A stretch of 64,000 nt of DNA from VYFG01 sp965248685 (GTDB lineage Bacteria; Pseudomonadota; Gammaproteobacteria; Arenicellales; Poriferihabitantaceae): the NCBI GenBank assembly GCA_965248685.1, contig CBDFKC010000003.1, positions 2,852,001 through 2,916,000 on the forward strand. Direction: 5' to 3'. This document shows, piece by piece, positions 63,772 through 64,000 of the stretch. Numbering within the stretch: the first letter of the stretch is position 1; each line of letters starts with the position of its first letter. A program made the position numbers and the translations under genes. Under the pieces are notes generated by a model. It had not been told where the DNA came from. It did no database searches and saw only the letters and a list, made by a program, of their open reading frames with translations.

Positions 63772-64000
63772 TCATTCCACAACGATTAGCTCTCGACGTA
63801 CGTGGCAAAGACGTTCACCGCCTTTATCCGTTACCACGAAAGGTTCCGATACAGCCGCACCGAAATCATCGAGCCATACGCCGGACTGAAAATGAAAACA
63901 CATCCCGACCTGCAACACCGTCTGGTCACCAGGACGCAGGCTGGCGGTTCGCTCGCCCCAATCCGGGGGATAATTTACCCCGATAGAATAGCCAACTCGA
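63772..64000 (-). CDS. M24/creatinase family (ectoine-hydrolase-like), C-terminal end only
   Basis: The minus strand from the right edge to a TGA at 63772-63774 encodes 76 residues: GYSIGVNYPPDWGERTASLR, then GMCFHFQSGVWLDDFGAAVSEPFVV and RRELIVVE. This is the C-terminal end of an M24 creatinase/ectoine hydrolase-type protein and is close in pattern to the intact gene at 36033 (GYGIGVGYSPDWGEHTISLR). The 5' part lies outside the window. Having two such genes suggests dedicated cyclic-amidine or creatine-type catabolism in this genome. Confidence 0.8.
   Translation of the reverse strand, partial: RVGYSIGVNYPPDWGERTASLRPGDQTVLQVGMCFHFQSGVWLDDFGAAVSEPFVVTDKGGERLCHVRRELIVVE

Noticed and set aside
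63753..63986. A plus-strand frame of 77 codons at the right edge
   Set aside because: The translation is Arg/Pro-rich with no family features, while the minus strand gives a convincing M24 C-terminus.

Overview
The window looks like a chromosome segment from a free-living, probably marine gammaproteobacterium. That is inferred from moderate GC, many Fe(II)/2-oxoglutarate (2OG) dioxygenases, compatible-solute type catabolic genes, thrombospondin type 3 (TSP3) calcium-binding surface proteins and DUF1501/DUF1800 proteins. No rRNA or tRNA gene, CRISPR array, prophage or replication origin was seen. Most genes are intact; a few (acyltransferase, DUF4331, metalloprotease) are broken or decaying.

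Layout. 1-3.1 kb: a partial small conserved gene, an exported monohaem-type protein and a PhyH dioxygenase. 3.1-7.4 kb: an acyltransferase gene apparently split by an IS91-type element that carries a tyrosine recombinase and an HUH transposase. 7.6-20.5 kb: a probable small-molecule catabolic island with three more 2OG/PhyH oxygenases, an antibiotic-biosynthesis-monooxygenase-fold protein, an enolase-superfamily enzyme close to hydroxyproline(-betaine) enzymes, a complete peptide-type ABC importer, a DMSP-lyase-like cupin and a DUF1989 protein. 20.5-24.1 kb: a decayed TSP3 metalloprotease, its usual secreted partner and two small lipoproteins. 24.3-28.3 kb: sulfotransferase-like protein, GST, class III CoA-transferase and two small exported proteins. 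28.5-31.6 kb: a RAYT transposase with its REP-like repeats plus a DUF3137-LemA pair, all bracketed by about 120-bp direct repeats and followed by a 14-bp tandem repeat. 31.6-37.2 kb: an aldehyde dehydrogenase and DapA-family operon, a methyltransferase, an atypical SDR and an ectoine-hydrolase-like M24 protein. 37.2-46.5 kb: MscS channel and a cell-surface block (TSP3/haem protein, DUF1501, DUF1800, G8/beta-helix protein). 46.5-50.2 kb: a molybdenum hydroxylase whose three subunits lie on opposite strands. 50.6-58.3 kb: an AlkB/XylM-type hydroxylase with ferredoxin-reductase, truncated haemoglobin, two small orphan proteins, a FixL/FixJ-like two-component system and an acyl-CoA-dehydrogenase-fold enzyme. 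58.3-64 kb: acyltransferase, homocysteine methyltransferase, Abi-alpha-like protein, TylF-type methyltransferase, Asd and the end of a second M24/ectoine-hydrolase-like gene.

The most novel signal is a shared extreme C-terminal motif, C-F-P-I-[KR]-x3-G-x4-I-C, on three otherwise different exported proteins (20.5, 39.3 and 46.5 kb). I know of no named sorting tag that matches it. Also notable are the direct-repeat-bracketed RAYT/LemA module, the AlkB operon with haemoglobin and orphan small proteins, the zwitterion-type catabolic island, and the FAD subunit of the molybdenum hydroxylase, which has no normal start codon where homology needs one.
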